Assembly: GCF_003946025.1 (NCBI RefSeq)
Contig: NZ_RHNR01000032.1
Coordinates: 1-34,860 of the forward strand
DNA length: 34,860 nucleotides
Direction: 5' to 3'
Origin: Lacticaseibacillus songhuajiangensis
GTDB lineage: Bacteria; Bacillota; Bacilli; Lactobacillales; Lactobacillaceae
The position numbers and the translations under genes were made by a program. Positions 7,293-14,742 of this stretch are shown one piece after another. Under the pieces are notes generated by a model. It was not told where the DNA came from, did not search any database, and saw nothing but the letters and a program-made list of their open reading frames with translations. Position 1 is the stretch's first letter. Every line of letters starts with the position of its first letter.

Positions 7293-7949
7293 ATGAATTA
7301 CATTATGGAGATTTTGCCCGCACTGTTTAGCGGCGCGTGGACAACGATTTGGGTATTTGCACTGACGCTAATTATTTCGATTCCACTGGGTGTGGTGCTC
7401 TCTTTGGGACTGAGCACCACCGCGAAGAATCCACTTGCTTTGCTGATTCGCTGGTTGCTCAACATTTACACCTGGGTCTTTCGCGGCACACCACTGCTGC
7501 TGCAACTCATTTTCGTCTTTTACGGGTTGCCAACTATCGGCGTTGTGTTCGATCGTGGTTCCGCCGTTATCTTCGCCTTTGTCCTCAACTACGCCGCGTA
7601 CTTCGCAGAAATTTTCCGCGGCGGTTTCCAGGCCGTCAGCAAGGAACAGTTCGAAGCCGCAACGGTGCTGAACTTGACGCGCTGGCAGACGCTGCGCTAC
7701 GTCATCATCCCGCAGGTTGTGAAGATTGTGCTCCCTAGTATCGGGAACGAAGTCATCAACCTGGTCAAGGACAGTTCACTGGTTTACGTCATTGGGCTGG
7801 GCGACCTGCTGCGGGCGGGGAACATCGCCACGGCACGCGACGTGACGCTGGTACCGCTGGTTCTGGTTGGGATTATCTACCTGCTGATGACTTTTGTGCT
7901 GACAATGGTGCAGAAGCAGATGGAAAAGAAGTTCGCGTTTTACCGCTAG
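7293..7949 (+). CDS. Amino-acid ABC transporter permease
   Basis: Integral membrane permease of the polar amino-acid uptake (PAAT, His/Glu/Gln/Arg-type) family, about 218 aa with roughly five transmembrane helices. The N-terminal signature TWVFRGTPLLLQLIFVFYG and the cytoplasmic ATPase-coupling loop (EIFRGGFQAVSKEQFEAA followed by LNLTRWQTLRYVIIPQ) are typical. I chose ATG 7293 with GGGAGGT about 7 bases upstream. The open frame upstream runs into the T-box terminator. It is cotranscribed with the ATPase (12-base gap) and lipoprotein. The T-box control indicates that one amino acid is the cargo, but the sequence does not tell which. Confidence 0.93.
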   Translation: MNYIMEILPALFSGAWTTIWVFALTLIISIPLGVVLSLGLSTTAKNPLALLIRWLLNIYTWVFRGTPLLLQLIFVFYGLPTIGVVFDRGSAVIFAFVLNYAAYFAEIFRGGFQAVSKEQFEAATVLNLTRWQTLRYVIIPQVVKIVLPSIGNEVINLVKDSSLVYVIGLGDLLRAGNIATARDVTLVPLVLVGIIYLLMTFVLTMVQKQMEKKFAFYR

Positions 7950-7961
7950 GAGGTAGTCAAC

Positions 7962-8597
7962 ATGTTGGAATTGAAGGGTATTAGTAAAGCGTTCAACGGT
8001 CGCCAGATTCTCAGCAATCTTGACCTGACTGTCACCGATGGTAAGACACTGGCCATCGTTGGTCCGTCTGGGGTTGGTAAAACCACCTTGCTGCGGATTA
8101 TCGCCGGTTTGGAAAATGCCGATCAGGGCAGCATGATTTGGAACGGCGCGAGTGTGACGCCAGAAGAACTGCGCAAGCAGGGCGTTCTCGGGGTTGTGTT
8201 CCAAAACTTTGGTCTTTTCCCGCAGTACACTGTGCAGCGGAACATCACGCTCGCACCAACGCTATCTGGCACCAGCCAAGCGGAGGCCGACAAAAAGGCC
8301 GGTGAACTGCTGGACCAGCTGCAGCTGAGTGAGCAGGCAAATGCGTATCCGGGAACACTGTCCGGTGGGCAAAAGCAGCGGGTCGCTATCGCCCGCGCAC
8401 TGGCGCTCAACCCGCAGGTTTTGCTCTACGACGAGCCAACCAGCGCGCTGGATCCTGCGCTCCGGGACAACGTGGCGGGGATGCTCAACCAGTTCAAGCA
8501 AGACGGGATGACGCAGGTTGTCGTGACTCACGATATGGACTTTGCCGCGGCCGTTGCCGATACTGTGTTCACGATGCCTAATGGGAAGAAGGAGTAG
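7962..8597 (+). CDS. Amino-acid ABC transporter ATP-binding protein
   Basis: Cytoplasmic ATPase energising the adjacent permease. Walker A GPSGVGKTT is at residues 34-42, followed by the Q-loop VVFQNFGLFPQYTV, the signature LSGGQKQR, Walker B VLLYDEPTSALD and the switch histidine in VVVTHDMDFA. At 211 aa it is shorter than the usual ~240 aa of PAAT ATPases, ending soon after the H-loop (FTMPNGKKE), so the C-terminal extension is reduced while all catalytic motifs remain. The gap to the substrate-binding protein gene is 3 bases. Confidence 0.95.
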   Translation: MLELKGISKAFNGRQILSNLDLTVTDGKTLAIVGPSGVGKTTLLRIIAGLENADQGSMIWNGASVTPEELRKQGVLGVVFQNFGLFPQYTVQRNITLAPTLSGTSQAEADKKAGELLDQLQLSEQANAYPGTLSGGQKQRVAIARALALNPQVLLYDEPTSALDPALRDNVAGMLNQFKQDGMTQVVVTHDMDFAAAVADTVFTMPNGKKE

Positions 8598-8600
8598 TCG

Positions 8601-9413
8601 ATGCGAATTTTGCGAAAAATTAGTCTGCTCCTCGCCGTCGTGGTTGGTGCTTTTGCCATGACCGCCTGCGCGCGGACCAGCAAGAGCAACTCGTGGCCGC
8701 GCATTGAGCAGCAGAAAAAAGTGGTCATTGGGCTTGATGATTCCTTCGTGCCGATGGGTTTTCGTGCGAAGTCAGGCAAGCTTGTGGGCTACGATATCGA
8801 CCTTGCGAAGGCAGTCTTCAAGTTATACGGTATCAAGTGCAGTTTTCAGACCATCGACTGGTCAATGAAGGAAACTGAATTACGTAACCAAACGATTGAC
8901 CTCATTTGGAACGGTTACTCGGTGACGCCTGATCGGGAAAAGCAAGTGCTCTTTTCCGACGACTACCTGGAGAATCACCAGGTACTTGTTAGCAAGCGGG
9001 CCGCCAACATCAAGTCCTTTGCCGACATGAAGGGCAAGACCCTTGGTGCACAATCTGGTTCGAGTGGCGCTGCCGACATTGATGCCCAGCCGGCAAAATT
9101 GAAGAATATCATTGAGAAGAAACAGCCAGTGCTTTATGATACGTTTAACGATGCATTTATCGATTTGAACGCTGGCCGGATTCAGGGCCTCGTGATTGAT
9201 GAAGTCTACGCGCGCTATTACGTTGCCCACCAGCAGGATCCGCAGTCCTTCCGCATTACGGACGGGTCGTTCCCGGCTGAATCCTTTGCCATTGGAATGC
9301 GCAAGTCGGATACCGAACTCGACAGCAAGATTAACAGTGGACTCAAGACTTTGAAGAAAAACGGTCAGTTGGCCAAAATTCAAAAGAAGTGGTTCGGAAC
9401 CACTGAACAATAG
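8601..9413 (+). CDS. Amino-acid ABC transporter substrate-binding lipoprotein
   Basis: Extracellular solute receptor of the family 3 (polar amino acid) type, anchored by a lipid. The signal peptide has a basic start and a hydrophobic core, ending in lipobox MTAC with C23 as the lipidated cysteine. Family features are VIGLDDSFVPMGF, GYDIDLAKAV, DLIWNGYSVTPDREKQVLFS and the C-terminal LKKNGQLAKIQKKWFG. Length is 270 aa. The acidic and aromatic ligand-contact regions look intact. The exact ligand (candidates for this family: Gln, His, Arg, Lys, cystine) cannot be set from sequence; the T-box discriminator base is an indirect hint only. Confidence 0.93.
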   Translation: MRILRKISLLLAVVVGAFAMTACARTSKSNSWPRIEQQKKVVIGLDDSFVPMGFRAKSGKLVGYDIDLAKAVFKLYGIKCSFQTIDWSMKETELRNQTIDLIWNGYSVTPDREKQVLFSDDYLENHQVLVSKRAANIKSFADMKGKTLGAQSGSSGAADIDAQPAKLKNIIEKKQPVLYDTFNDAFIDLNAGRIQGLVIDEVYARYYVAHQQDPQSFRITDGSFPAESFAIGMRKSDTELDSKINSGLKTLKKNGQLAKIQKKWFGTTEQ

Positions 9414-9434
9414 GATTAGGAAAGGCGAGCAGTC

Positions 9435-10823
9435 ATGATTCAGTTGATAGTAATACTCATTCTGCTTTTGAACACGGTCTTCGCGTTTTGGACCGTGTTT
9501 AAGAACACCAGGGATATTGCGAGCAGCTGGGCATGGCTGCTCGTTTTGCTTGTCCCCATCATTGGGACTGCCGTCTATTTTGTCATTGGTCGGCCGATTG
9601 CGGGAGGCCGCTTGCGCTCTGAACCCGCCGTTTATAATGCGCAGCGCGTGGCACTGGCAGAAAAGCAGATTAAGGCGGTACCCCTCAGTTCGACTCGCAT
9701 GTTGCAACGCACGCTGCTGAAATCCACGGCGTCGCTTGTAACTCGTGATAATCAGTTGCGCCTCTATACTGATCTGGATGTGTTCACTGAACGGCTGTTT
9801 CATGATCTCAGGCATGCACAGTCAGCAATTATGGTTGAGGCCTACAGCATCGAGCCGGACGCGAGTGGCAATGAATTCCTCCGCATTCTGACCGAACGCG
9901 CGCAAAATGGGGTGCGCGTCGACGTCTTGTACGATGCATTTGGGTCGCGGCGTCTGCCGCACCATTTCTGGCAGCCGCTACGTGCCGCCGGCGGTTTAGT
10001 AGAGGCGTTCGGCTCCGGTCAGTGGGGATGGATTAACCCGCGGGTCAACTTTCGGAATCACCGCAAAATTGTGATCATCGATGCGCACAAAGCCTATACG
10101 GGTGGCTTCAACTTAGGCCGCCAGAAGAATCGCCCGCGCTTAGCTGGTGATTTGCACCTGCGTGTCCGCGGCGGCGGCGTCTGGGAACTAATGAGCATTT
10201 TTGTGCGCGATTGGAACCGCACCGCGCGTACACAGACACTGGCGACCTTGCCGCCACGAACGCCGCAACAGGGTACGGGTAGTACGGTGCAGTTTTTGCC
10301 GAGTCGTCCGCACACACAGCTCAGCGACCTATCACTTGCCTATCAGCGCCTGATTGCGGCGGCTAATGATTACGTTTATATTCAGAGCCCATATTTTATC
10401 CCGGATACGAGTTTGCTCGATGCGCTGGCACTGGCAATTGGGCGCGGGGTGGACGTGCGCGTCATGATTCCCCGTCAAAGCGACAAACGCTTGCTGACAC
10501 GCGCCAGTTTGTTCTACTTGGAGCAGTTGGCGCTGCTTGGTGCGCGTGTTTTTACCTATGAAGGTGGGTTTCTGCGCAGTAAGACCTTGATTAGTGAAGA
10601 GGTAGTGGCACTGGGCACCGCCAACTTTGACCCGCGCAGCTTTGATTTGAATTACGAAGTCACCAGTTTTGTTTACGATTTGCGCTTTAGTAGCCAGTTA
10701 ACCGACGTTTTCCTGGACAATCAGGCTGCTGCAAAGGAACTTACCCGCCAGTATTTCCAAAATGTCACTTCGGGGCAGCGCTTGCGCAGCGAGTTGGCCC
10801 GCTTAATTGCGCCAATTTTGTAG
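9435..10823 (+). CDS. cls: Cardiolipin synthase-like phospholipase D family protein with degenerate second HKD motif
   Basis: Membrane-bound PLD-superfamily protein resembling bacterial cardiolipin synthases, which join two phosphatidylglycerols into cardiolipin. It has two N-terminal transmembrane helices (about 1-20 and 30-52) and two PLD halves. The first catalytic motif is intact: H209, K211, D216 in NHRKIVIID. The second, expected as HxKxxxxD before GTANFDPRS, reads R381, K383, E388 (LRSKTLISEE), so both the histidine and aspartate are replaced. Two HKD motifs normally form one active site, so activity may be altered or lost. Length (462 aa) is slightly short of the usual ~480. The gene starts 21 bases after the transporter lipoprotein with no terminator between, so it may be under the same T-box control. 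Confidence 0.85.
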   Translation: MIQLIVILILLLNTVFAFWTVFKNTRDIASSWAWLLVLLVPIIGTAVYFVIGRPIAGGRLRSEPAVYNAQRVALAEKQIKAVPLSSTRMLQRTLLKSTASLVTRDNQLRLYTDLDVFTERLFHDLRHAQSAIMVEAYSIEPDASGNEFLRILTERAQNGVRVDVLYDAFGSRRLPHHFWQPLRAAGGLVEAFGSGQWGWINPRVNFRNHRKIVIIDAHKAYTGGFNLGRQKNRPRLAGDLHLRVRGGGVWELMSIFVRDWNRTARTQTLATLPPRTPQQGTGSTVQFLPSRPHTQLSDLSLAYQRLIAAANDYVYIQSPYFIPDTSLLDALALAIGRGVDVRVMIPRQSDKRLLTRASLFYLEQLALLGARVFTYEGGFLRSKTLISEEVVALGTANFDPRSFDLNYEVTSFVYDLRFSSQLTDVFLDNQAAAKELTRQYFQNVTSGQRLRSELARLIAPIL

Positions 10824-10847
10824 GTGCCGGAAGCGGCATCATTTTGG

Positions 10848-10876
10848 TTGACAAGCTGAGACGGACTGCATATGAT
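10848..10876 (+). promoter_or_regulatory. Promoter of the TPP riboswitch-thiT transcript
   Basis: TTGACA (10848-10853) and TATGAT (10871-10876) with a 17-base spacer, 32 bases before the riboswitch. A weak hairpin GTGCCG-GAAG-CGGCAT after cls precedes it. Confidence 0.85.
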
Positions 10877-10908
10877 GATCAAGTACCACTACTAAAGTAA
10901 ATAAACCA

Positions 10909-10990
10909 CCACAAGGGGGAGCCATTGGCTGAGAGTGGGGAAACCCAGACCCTTCGAACCTGTTCGTTAGCACGAGCGTAGGAATTGTGG
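10909..10990 (+). promoter_or_regulatory. TPP (thi-box) riboswitch
   Basis: P1 is CCACAA (10909-10914)/TTGTGG (10985-10990). The conserved thi-box segments are GGGGGAGCC, GGCTGAGAGT, ACCCTTCGAACCTG and GCGTAGGAA. TPP binding normally reduces expression of the downstream gene, which is thiT here. The 55 bases before thiT hold a small hairpin CCGTAATTACGG but no clear T-run terminator, so control may act on translation. Confidence 0.95.
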
Positions 10991-11045
10991 AAGCCGTAAT
11001 TACGGTCTCTTTGTGCTGGTTTAAGGTCAAGGAGGCCGTTTTGTT

Positions 11046-11621
11046 ATGCAAAATCACAGGTTGTTAGTTTTAGTTGAAGGCGCCATCATCGTGGCGTTTG
11101 CTGAGGCGCTCAATTACATTCCGCACACGGTGGGGGTTTCCGCAATTGAACTGCAGTTTGGCTTGATTCCACTCGGCGTATACGCACTGCGAAGAGGCTT
11201 CGGCCCTGGACTGGCCGCTGGATTGGTGTGGGGATTGATTGATATGTTTCTGCGCGGCATTCCGGGTGGCAGTGTCCTGAACGCGCTGCAGGGCATTCTT
11301 GAATACCCCATTGCGTTCACTCTGGTTGGCTTAGCAGGGCTGTGCAGCGCATCCTTCCAGCGTGCACAGCATGATGGTAAGTCCGCGCGGGCGTACTTAC
11401 TGATGTTTGTCGGCATTGTGTTTGCGGGTGTTGGTAAGTACTTCTGCCATTTCGTTGCTGGGGTAATCTACTGGGGTAGTTACGCACCAAAGGGACAGTC
11501 CCCAGTTTTGTACTCGCTGATTATTAACGGTGGTTCCGCCGTGGCGTCGATTGTTTTCGCCGTCGCTGTGCTGTCGGTTCTGTTGCGTGTCTCGCCAAAA
11601 TTGTTCACGGCAACCGCTTAA
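11046..11621 (+). CDS. thiT: Thiamine ECF transporter S component ThiT
   Basis: Substrate-binding membrane subunit that works with the shared EcfAA'T module (not in this window) to import thiamine. About six hydrophobic helices are present. Family motifs are GVSAIELQFGLIPLGVYALR near the N-terminus, LEYPIAFTLVGLAGL mid-protein, and KYFCHFVAGVIYWGSYAPKG followed by SLIINGG, which contain the aromatic, histidine and asparagine residues that bind thiamine in this family. The length (191 aa) is normal. AAGGAGG precedes ATG 11046. The upstream TPP riboswitch independently supports the assignment. Repeat copy B begins 2 bases after the stop. Confidence 0.95.
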   Translation: MQNHRLLVLVEGAIIVAFAEALNYIPHTVGVSAIELQFGLIPLGVYALRRGFGPGLAAGLVWGLIDMFLRGIPGGSVLNALQGILEYPIAFTLVGLAGLCSASFQRAQHDGKSARAYLLMFVGIVFAGVGKYFCHFVAGVIYWGSYAPKGQSPVLYSLIINGGSAVASIVFAVAVLSVLLRVSPKLFTATA

Positions 11622-11623
11622 CG

Positions 11624-12193
11624 CTGTCCCTCAGCGTAAGTGTGAATACCATCCGCAAGGATGGCTTCTGTGAAAATCGACCAAAGGTCGGGCCTGGGGT
11701 GGATTAGCTTCGCGAACAGGGACTCCGTTAGCGGGGACCGTTTCAGCCGGCTTTGCCGTCTTCCACTGGGGACTTTGACGCAAAACCGGCGTCAAAGTCC
11801 CGCTCCCGAGAAAAAAGGCCGTGTACACCCGACTAAGTTCATGTCGGGCATACACGGCCATTTTTCTTGTCGCTAACTCCGTCCCTGTTCGCTACGCCAA
11901 TCCACCCCAGGCCCTAAGTGCATTCACAACACGATCGTGGTGGTATTTTCAACGTTACGTTGAGGAATCAACATAATGTTCCTGCAAGTCTCGTGCTGGT
12001 GAAACTAAAGAAACATCTCGCTCGTAGCCTTAGTTTGAGCGCCACTCTGTAACGTGTCGGCCGCGCAGTCCTCAATTGTGGAACCCAAGTGCACACTCAC
12101 CAGAGTTGCCGACCCCACCGCCTAGCGACGGTACGAAAACAGCTTAAAGCGCAAGGCACACCCTCGCGGGCGCGAACTTAAGCTGACAGACAG
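11624..12193 (+). repeat. Intergenic repeat copy B: intact unit X, linker, decayed inverted unit Y
   Basis: Bounded by CTGTCCCTCAGCGTAAG (11624-11640) and its imperfect inverse at 12176-12193. Unit X runs to 11917: hairpins CCATCC-GCAA-GGATGG (11649-11664) and CGACC-AAA-GGTCG (11678-11690), then 44-nt arms 11690-11733 and 11871-11914 that match at 38 of 44 positions, enclosing the core (11732-11810) with a 13-bp perfect hairpin (11769-11781/11789-11801) and a bidirectional terminator-like hairpin. A linker (11918-12050, GTGCATTCACAA through CACTCTGTAACG) is shared with copy C. After it only the outer arm pieces of an inverted unit Y remain (12051-12193), with the core missing. No protein-coding potential is supported. 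Confidence 0.85.
11811..11865. terminator. Bidirectional terminator-like hairpin inside repeat B
   Basis: A run of six A's (11811-11816), a 17-bp stem (11817-11833/11843-11859, two wobble positions) and TTTTT (11861-11865). It could end transcription from thiT, which has no other terminator, and also transcription arriving from the opposite strand. Confidence 0.7.
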
Positions 12194-12194
12194 T

Positions 12195-12223
12195 AAAAAA
12201 ATAGGCCAACTTATCGTTGGCCT
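12195..12223 (-). terminator. Intrinsic terminator of the small minus-strand gene
   Basis: On the minus strand AGGCCAAC-GATAA-GTTGGCCT (12203-12223) is followed by a T run (12195-12201 as A's on the plus strand). Confidence 0.8.
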
Positions 12224-12233
12224 GAGAACAGGT

Positions 12234-12347
12234 TTAATTGAACATAGGGGAGAGGATACCAATGACTGCGCTCAGCACAGTGACGATGAGCATGACCCAA
12301 ACGAACACCTGCAAGATTTTGGCGAGGGTACTTTTTTCTTTTTTCAT
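12234..12347 (-). CDS. Small membrane protein, DUF4044-like
   Basis: A 37-aa open frame: basic start (MKKEKSTLAKI) then a single hydrophobic segment (WVMLIVTVLSAVIGILS). Size, sequence pattern and position just upstream of mraZ in the opposite direction match the DUF4044 family of lactobacilli, whose function is unknown. AAAGGA lies 11 bases before the ATG and a clear terminator follows on the same strand, both supporting a real gene. Confidence 0.75.
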   Translation of the reverse strand: MKKEKSTLAKILQVFVWVMLIVTVLSAVIGILSPMFN

Positions 12348-12473
12348 GGGAACATCAATCCTTTGTAGTATTTACTGTCCTAGTCTACCCGTTTCCTAAT
12401 ATCTTGGCAATTTTTCTCGCAAGTCTTCTCAACGATTCATCATCAAGGTAAACTAGAGCTTGAGGTGAAACAA

Positions 12474-12809
12474 GTGCACACATTCGCAACGGTTCTTCCG
12501 CCTATCTACTTGGTGGCGTCAATCATCATTTTATATTTCACGCGCGGTCGCCGGTGGGGGCAAATCCCACTTTTGTTGCTTGGCGTGATTAACTTTGCCG
12601 CTATTTGGCTACTCGTGGGGGGAACCAACCCAGATTATTTCTTCGGGTGCCTGACGGCAACGGCTGCGATTGGCTTGGTGTGGATTGGGATTACTGTACT
12701 GCGCGTTTATGATTTACTGATTGGCCGCTTTTTCCGCCAATTTGGACTGATAATTGCGTTCACGAGTAGCTTCTGGTGGTTAAATCTATTAATTACACAT
12801 TTGGGATGA
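12474..12809 (+). CDS. Small polytopic membrane protein, DUF3397-like
   Basis: About 111 aa with four hydrophobic segments (for example YLVASIIILYF and IPLLLLGVINFAAIWLLVGG) separated by short basic loops. The length, topology and location directly before mraZ fit the DUF3397 family; the assignment rests more on context than on motifs, and no function is known. I prefer GTG 12474 because GAGGTG (12462-12467) is 6 bases upstream; GTG 12465 would lie inside that ribosome binding site. A weak promoter (TTCTCA 12426-12431, TAAACT 12449-12454) is possible. A terminator follows at 12840. Confidence 0.7.
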   Translation: MHTFATVLPPIYLVASIIILYFTRGRRWGQIPLLLLGVINFAAIWLLVGGTNPDYFFGCLTATAAIGLVWIGITVLRVYDLLIGRFFRQFGLIIAFTSSFWWLNLLITHLG

Positions 12810-12839
12810 CGCCCCACTGAAAAATCGAACATACATTCG

Positions 12840-12869
12840 GCCGTGAACCTTGAGTTCACGGCTTTTTTT
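12840..12869 (+). terminator. Intrinsic terminator before mraZ
   Basis: GCCGTGAAC-CTTGA-GTTCACGGC (12840-12862) followed by TTTTTTT. It isolates the dcw promoter from upstream transcription. Confidence 0.9.
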
Positions 12870-12930
12870 GCGTTTTCGGAACAAGCGAAATTTTTCATTT
12901 TGGTAACAAAGTGTTAATAGGGGGGAATTC

Positions 12931-12960
12931 GTGGTGAGAAGTGGGGGGATGTGGTAGAAT
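12931..12960 (+). promoter_or_regulatory. mraZ (dcw) promoter with three MraZ-type boxes
   Basis: An extended -10 (TG then TAGAAT, 12952-12960) with a poor -35 TGGTGA (12932-12937). GTGG occurs at 12931, 12941 and 12951, three direct repeats with exact 10-base spacing that overlap the promoter elements. MraZ proteins are known to bind short TGGG-like direct repeats of this spacing upstream of their own gene. Confidence 0.75.
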
Positions 12961-12986
12961 TAGCCTTATGAAAGGGGTGCCGGCGC

Positions 12987-13418
12987 ATGTTCATGGGCGA
13001 ATATCATCACAATCTTGATGCCAAGGGCCGCCTGATTGTTCCGGCCAAGTTCCGTGAACAACTCGGGGCCAGTTTTGTACTGACTCGCGGGATGGACGGC
13101 TGCCTGTTTGGGTACCCCGAAGCGGAGTGGCAGAAGCTGCAGGAAAAAGTTGCACAGCTGCCACTTACCAAGAAGGACGCGCGGACCTTCGTGCGTTTCC
13201 TCTACTCCGCCGCAACCGAGTGTGAATTGGACCGGCAGGGACGCATTAACGTTCCCAAGCCGCTCATGCAGCACGCGGAATTGAGCAAGGCTTGTGTTTT
13301 GGTTGGTGTTTCGAACCGGATTGAAATTTGGGGCGAGGATCGCTGGAACAGCTTTGCTGAAGGCGCCGAAGAAAACTTCGACGAAATCTCTGAAAATCTT
13401 ATGGACTTTGGGTTGTAA
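12987..13418 (+). CDS. mraZ: Transcriptional regulator MraZ
   Basis: DNA-binding protein with two tandem AbrB-like (SpoVT/MraZ) domains that assembles into rings and represses the dcw promoter in other bacteria. Domain 1 has the [14 protein letters not shown] motif and domain 2 the matching [13 protein letters not shown] motif. The length (143 aa) is normal. ATG 12987 follows AAAGGGG. It is the first gene of the dcw operon and rsmH starts 2 bases after its stop. Confidence 0.96.
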   Translation: MFMGEYHHNLDAKGRLIVPAKFREQLGASFVLTRGMDGCLFGYPEAEWQKLQEKVAQLPLTKKDARTFVRFLYSAATECELDRQGRINVPKPLMQHAELSKACVLVGVSNRIEIWGEDRWNSFAEGAEENFDEISENLMDFGL

Positions 13419-13420
13419 TT

Positions 13421-14371
13421 ATGGAATTTAAACATGAAACCGTGCTTCTGCACACCGCAGCAAAAGAGCTGAATGTTAAACCTGACGGCGTTTACGTCGA
13501 CGCCACGCTCGGCCGGGCCGGCCACTCCCGCTTGATTCTGAGCAAGTTGACCACTGGTGACTTGTATTCCTTTGATCAGGACGCTGACGCGATTGCGGCA
13601 GTTGAGCGCCAGTTTGCCGAAATGCCGGCGAACTTTCATCTGATTCATGACAACTTCCGCAATCTGGATAGTGCGCTCGCAGAACGCGGCGTCACGCAGG
13701 TTGATGGCGTCTTGTATGACTTGGGTGTTTCCAGCCCGCAATTCGATGATTCGCATCGCGGCTTTTCCTACCGCTTCGACGCACCGCTCGATATGCGGAT
13801 GGATCAGAGCCAGGAGCTGACCGCCCGGACCATTGTGAATGAGTGGTCGTTCAACGAATTGCTGCGCATCTTCAATCGTTACGGTGAGGAGAAATTCGCC
13901 AAGCCCATTGCGCGCCAGATTGAACGTGCGCGGAGCGAAAAGCCAATCGAAACGACTTTTGAACTCGTGGAGCTCATCAAGGCCGGCATTCCTGCCCGTG
14001 CGCGGCGCACAGGTGGGCATCCGGCCAAGAAGGTCTTCCAGGCGCTGCGCATCGCGGTGAACGATGAGTTGGGGGCACTAGAAGATTCCCTCACCCAAGC
14101 AATCAAGTTGATTCGTCCGGGCGGCCGCGTGGCCGTCATCACCTTCCAGTCCTTAGAGGACCGCTTGGTCAAGGTAATGTTTCGGGACGCGGCGGCACTG
14201 CCTGAAGTGCCACGTGGCTTACCCGTGTTACCGCAAGATATGCATAGCGACTATACCGTTATTACTCGAAAGCCTATTTTACCGAGTGATGAAGAGATTG
14301 AAACCAATCACCGTGCGCACAGCGCCAAGTTGCGTGTGATTGAAAGAAATACCGCGGAGGCAGAACTATGA
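13421..14371 (+). CDS. rsmH: 16S rRNA m4C1402 methyltransferase RsmH
   Basis: S-adenosylmethionine-dependent methyltransferase that modifies C1402 in the ribosomal P site. The SAM-binding motif is [13 protein letters not shown] (residues 24-36; the usual GGAGHS is GRAGHS here), followed by [25 protein letters not shown] and the C-terminal [13 protein letters not shown]. The length, 316 aa, is normal. The stop overlaps the ftsL start. Conserved second gene of the cluster (older name mraW). Confidence 0.96.
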   Translation: MEFKHETVLLHTAAKELNVKPDGVYVDATLGRAGHSRLILSKLTTGDLYSFDQDADAIAAVERQFAEMPANFHLIHDNFRNLDSALAERGVTQVDGVLYDLGVSSPQFDDSHRGFSYRFDAPLDMRMDQSQELTARTIVNEWSFNELLRIFNRYGEEKFAKPIARQIERARSEKPIETTFELVELIKAGIPARARRTGGHPAKKVFQALRIAVNDELGALEDSLTQAIKLIRPGGRVAVITFQSLEDRLVKVMFRDAAALPEVPRGLPVLPQDMHSDYTVITRKPILPSDEEIETNHRAHSAKLRVIERNTAEAEL

Positions 14372-14742
14372 TGATGGACAATGCAGCACGTGTTACTCAA
14401 ACCGAAATCCCAGCCAGCAAACCCCAGACGCAGTCGCACCCCAAGGCGGCGCCTGTACATAAAACGCGCGTGCGTTTCTCACCACTTGAGAAGCTACTTT
14501 CCTGTACGATTGGGCTAGTTGTACTTGGCTTTGCTGTGGCAACAGTCTTTGCACAGGTGAGCGTCATCCAGACCGAACACAGCTTCCACGACACGCAGGT
14601 GCACATCACGAAGGTGAACACCGGAATTGCGAACTTCCAGCAGGCAGTTAGCGAATTGACTGACTCCTCACGACTCAGCGCTTTTGCCAAGGCTCACGGC
14701 CTCACGGTAATCGAGGGAAGCGTGAAGCAGGCGGTTAAATGA
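14368..14742 (+). CDS. ftsL: Cell division protein FtsL
   Basis: Small bitopic divisome protein that forms a complex with DivIB and DivIC and activates septal peptidoglycan synthesis. It has a cytoplasmic basic N-terminus (1-43), a transmembrane helix at about 44-64 ([17 protein letters not shown]) and a short outside coiled-coil region. ATG 14368 lies 7 bases after GGAGG (14356-14360); ATGs at 14371 (out of context) and 14374 are less well placed. It overlaps both neighbours (rsmH, pbp2B). Identity rests on position, size and topology because FtsL sequences diverge. Confidence 0.9.
   Translation: MMMDNAARVTQTEIPASKPQTQSHPKAAPVHKTRVRFSPLEKLLSCTIGLVVLGFAVATVFAQVSVIQTEHSFHDTQVHITKVNTGIANFQQAVSELTDSSRLSAFAKAHGLTVIEGSVKQAVK

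Noticed and set aside
11624..12193. Classical insertion sequence or transposon remnant
   Set aside because: Inverted ends are present, but there is no transposase fragment in any copy and no target-site duplication that I can see at copies B or C. A non-autonomous mobile element remains possible.
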